Shown: positions 14,881 through 15,068 of the stretch, in pieces | Position numbering within the stretch: the stretch's first letter is position 1 | Layout of the letters: each line of letters opens with the position of its first letter | Source: Pirellulaceae bacterium | GTDB lineage: Bacteria; Planctomycetota; Planctomycetia; Pirellulales; Pirellulaceae | Reading direction: 5' to 3' | NCBI GenBank assembly: GCA_020846515.1 | Contig: JADLDX010000916.1 | Coordinates: forward strand, 1 to 15,068 | Length of the DNA stretch: 15,068 nucleotides | Translations under genes and position numbers: made by a program | The notes under the pieces: model-generated | Told to the model about the DNA's origin: nothing | What the model saw: only the letters and a program-made list of their open reading frames with translations | Databases searched by the model: none

Positions 14881-14960
14881 CACGTAGGCGAGTCTCTCCG
14901 AGACTCGCGAATTTCACCAAAAGGCTCAGGACTCGCGTCTCGGAGAGACGCGGCTACGTG
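14881..14960. repeat. 80-bp REP-like element: two inverted hairpins with CACGTAG/CTACGTG ends
   Basis: Termini CACGTAG (14881-14887) and CTACGTG (14954-14960) are inverted repeats. Inside, GCGAGTCTC-TCC-GAGACTCGC (14888-14908) is a perfect 9-bp hairpin with a 3-base loop, and CGCGTCTC-GGA-GAGACGCG (14934-14952) is a perfect 8-bp hairpin. The second is an inverted, slightly diverged copy of the first, so the whole element also folds on itself (about 24 positions with 2 mismatches). A pair of small palindromes in opposite orientation is the layout of a BIME/REP doublet. It lies between the CNNM gene and the probable next gene. No T tract follows, so it is a poor intrinsic terminator. Confidence 0.8.
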
Positions 14961-15034
14961 CTTCGTTGAACGGTATTGCGCTTAAACGAGCCACTCTCAC
15001 TTACATCAGCCACTTGTGCTTATACGAACAGTTC

Positions 15035-15068
15035 ATGGATCGGCCTGCCGCCGTCGGTGATTGGTACC
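15035..15068 (+). CDS. Possible start of next gene (cut by window end)
   Basis: ATG at 15035 opens a frame, MDRPAAVGDWY, that runs off the window. TATACG ends 8 bases before this ATG, the same spacing seen before the NYN gene, and there is no Shine-Dalgarno. An N-terminus ending in VGDWY recalls small planctomycete proteins of the DUF6763 type, but eleven residues cannot establish this. The 216 bases before it hold only the double-hairpin repeat at 14881-14960 and no other gene that I can support. Confidence 0.35.
   Translation, partial: MDRPAAVGDWY

Noticed and set aside
1..15068. CRISPR array, tRNA/rRNA genes, transposase, integrase or prophage genes
   Set aside because: None recognised: no regularly spaced direct repeats with spacers, no cloverleaf-like segment in the gaps, and every gap is shorter than about 220 bases.

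Overview
The window most likely comes from a planctomycete, probably of the Pirellulaceae. This is inferred from several features: mid-50s GC by eye, an N-terminal NPYQPP tag on a small membrane protein, a MoxR/DUF58/BatA-like/VWA cassette with amidotransferase-like folds, a class II photolyase, and several starts with no Shine-Dalgarno sequence placed close to a TATACT box. No single gene proves the assignment.

Region 1 (1-1058) is the end of a histidine operon: the C-terminal part of hisC overlapping hisB by 4 bases. Region 2 (1105-7768) is a tight four-gene block: a MoxR AAA+ ATPase, a DUF58 protein, a BatA-like double-TM VWA protein and a second large VWA membrane protein. Overlaps or very short gaps join the genes. 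Such blocks are thought to couple a cytoplasmic ATPase chaperone to metal-binding VWA proteins at the membrane. Region 3 (7765-7881) is a 117-bp nested palindrome between convergent genes. It has a 26-bp perfect stem, and its outer arms contain the stop codons of both flanking genes.

Region 4 (7878-9885, minus strand) is a two-gene unit: a small four-helix membrane protein, then a cysteine-rich radical SAM enzyme that resembles the tetraether lipid synthase / MJ0619 group. This is the most interesting biochemistry in the window. Region 5 (9999-12026) holds a YacP/Rae1-type NYN ribonuclease convergent with a class II CPD photolyase. Region 6 (12196-14818) holds a prepilin-peptidase-like protein that keeps the zinc-binding N-terminal domain but appears to lack both catalytic aspartates, followed by a CorC/CNNM-type membrane protein with paired CBS domains. 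Region 7 (14819-15068) contains an 80-bp REP-like double hairpin and probably the first codons of another gene.

The four intergenic regions upstream of complete plus-strand genes or operons each contain one TATACT box. In two of them the box ends only 7-8 bases before the ATG, which suggests leaderless mRNAs. No tRNA, rRNA, CRISPR array, transposase or integrase is visible.
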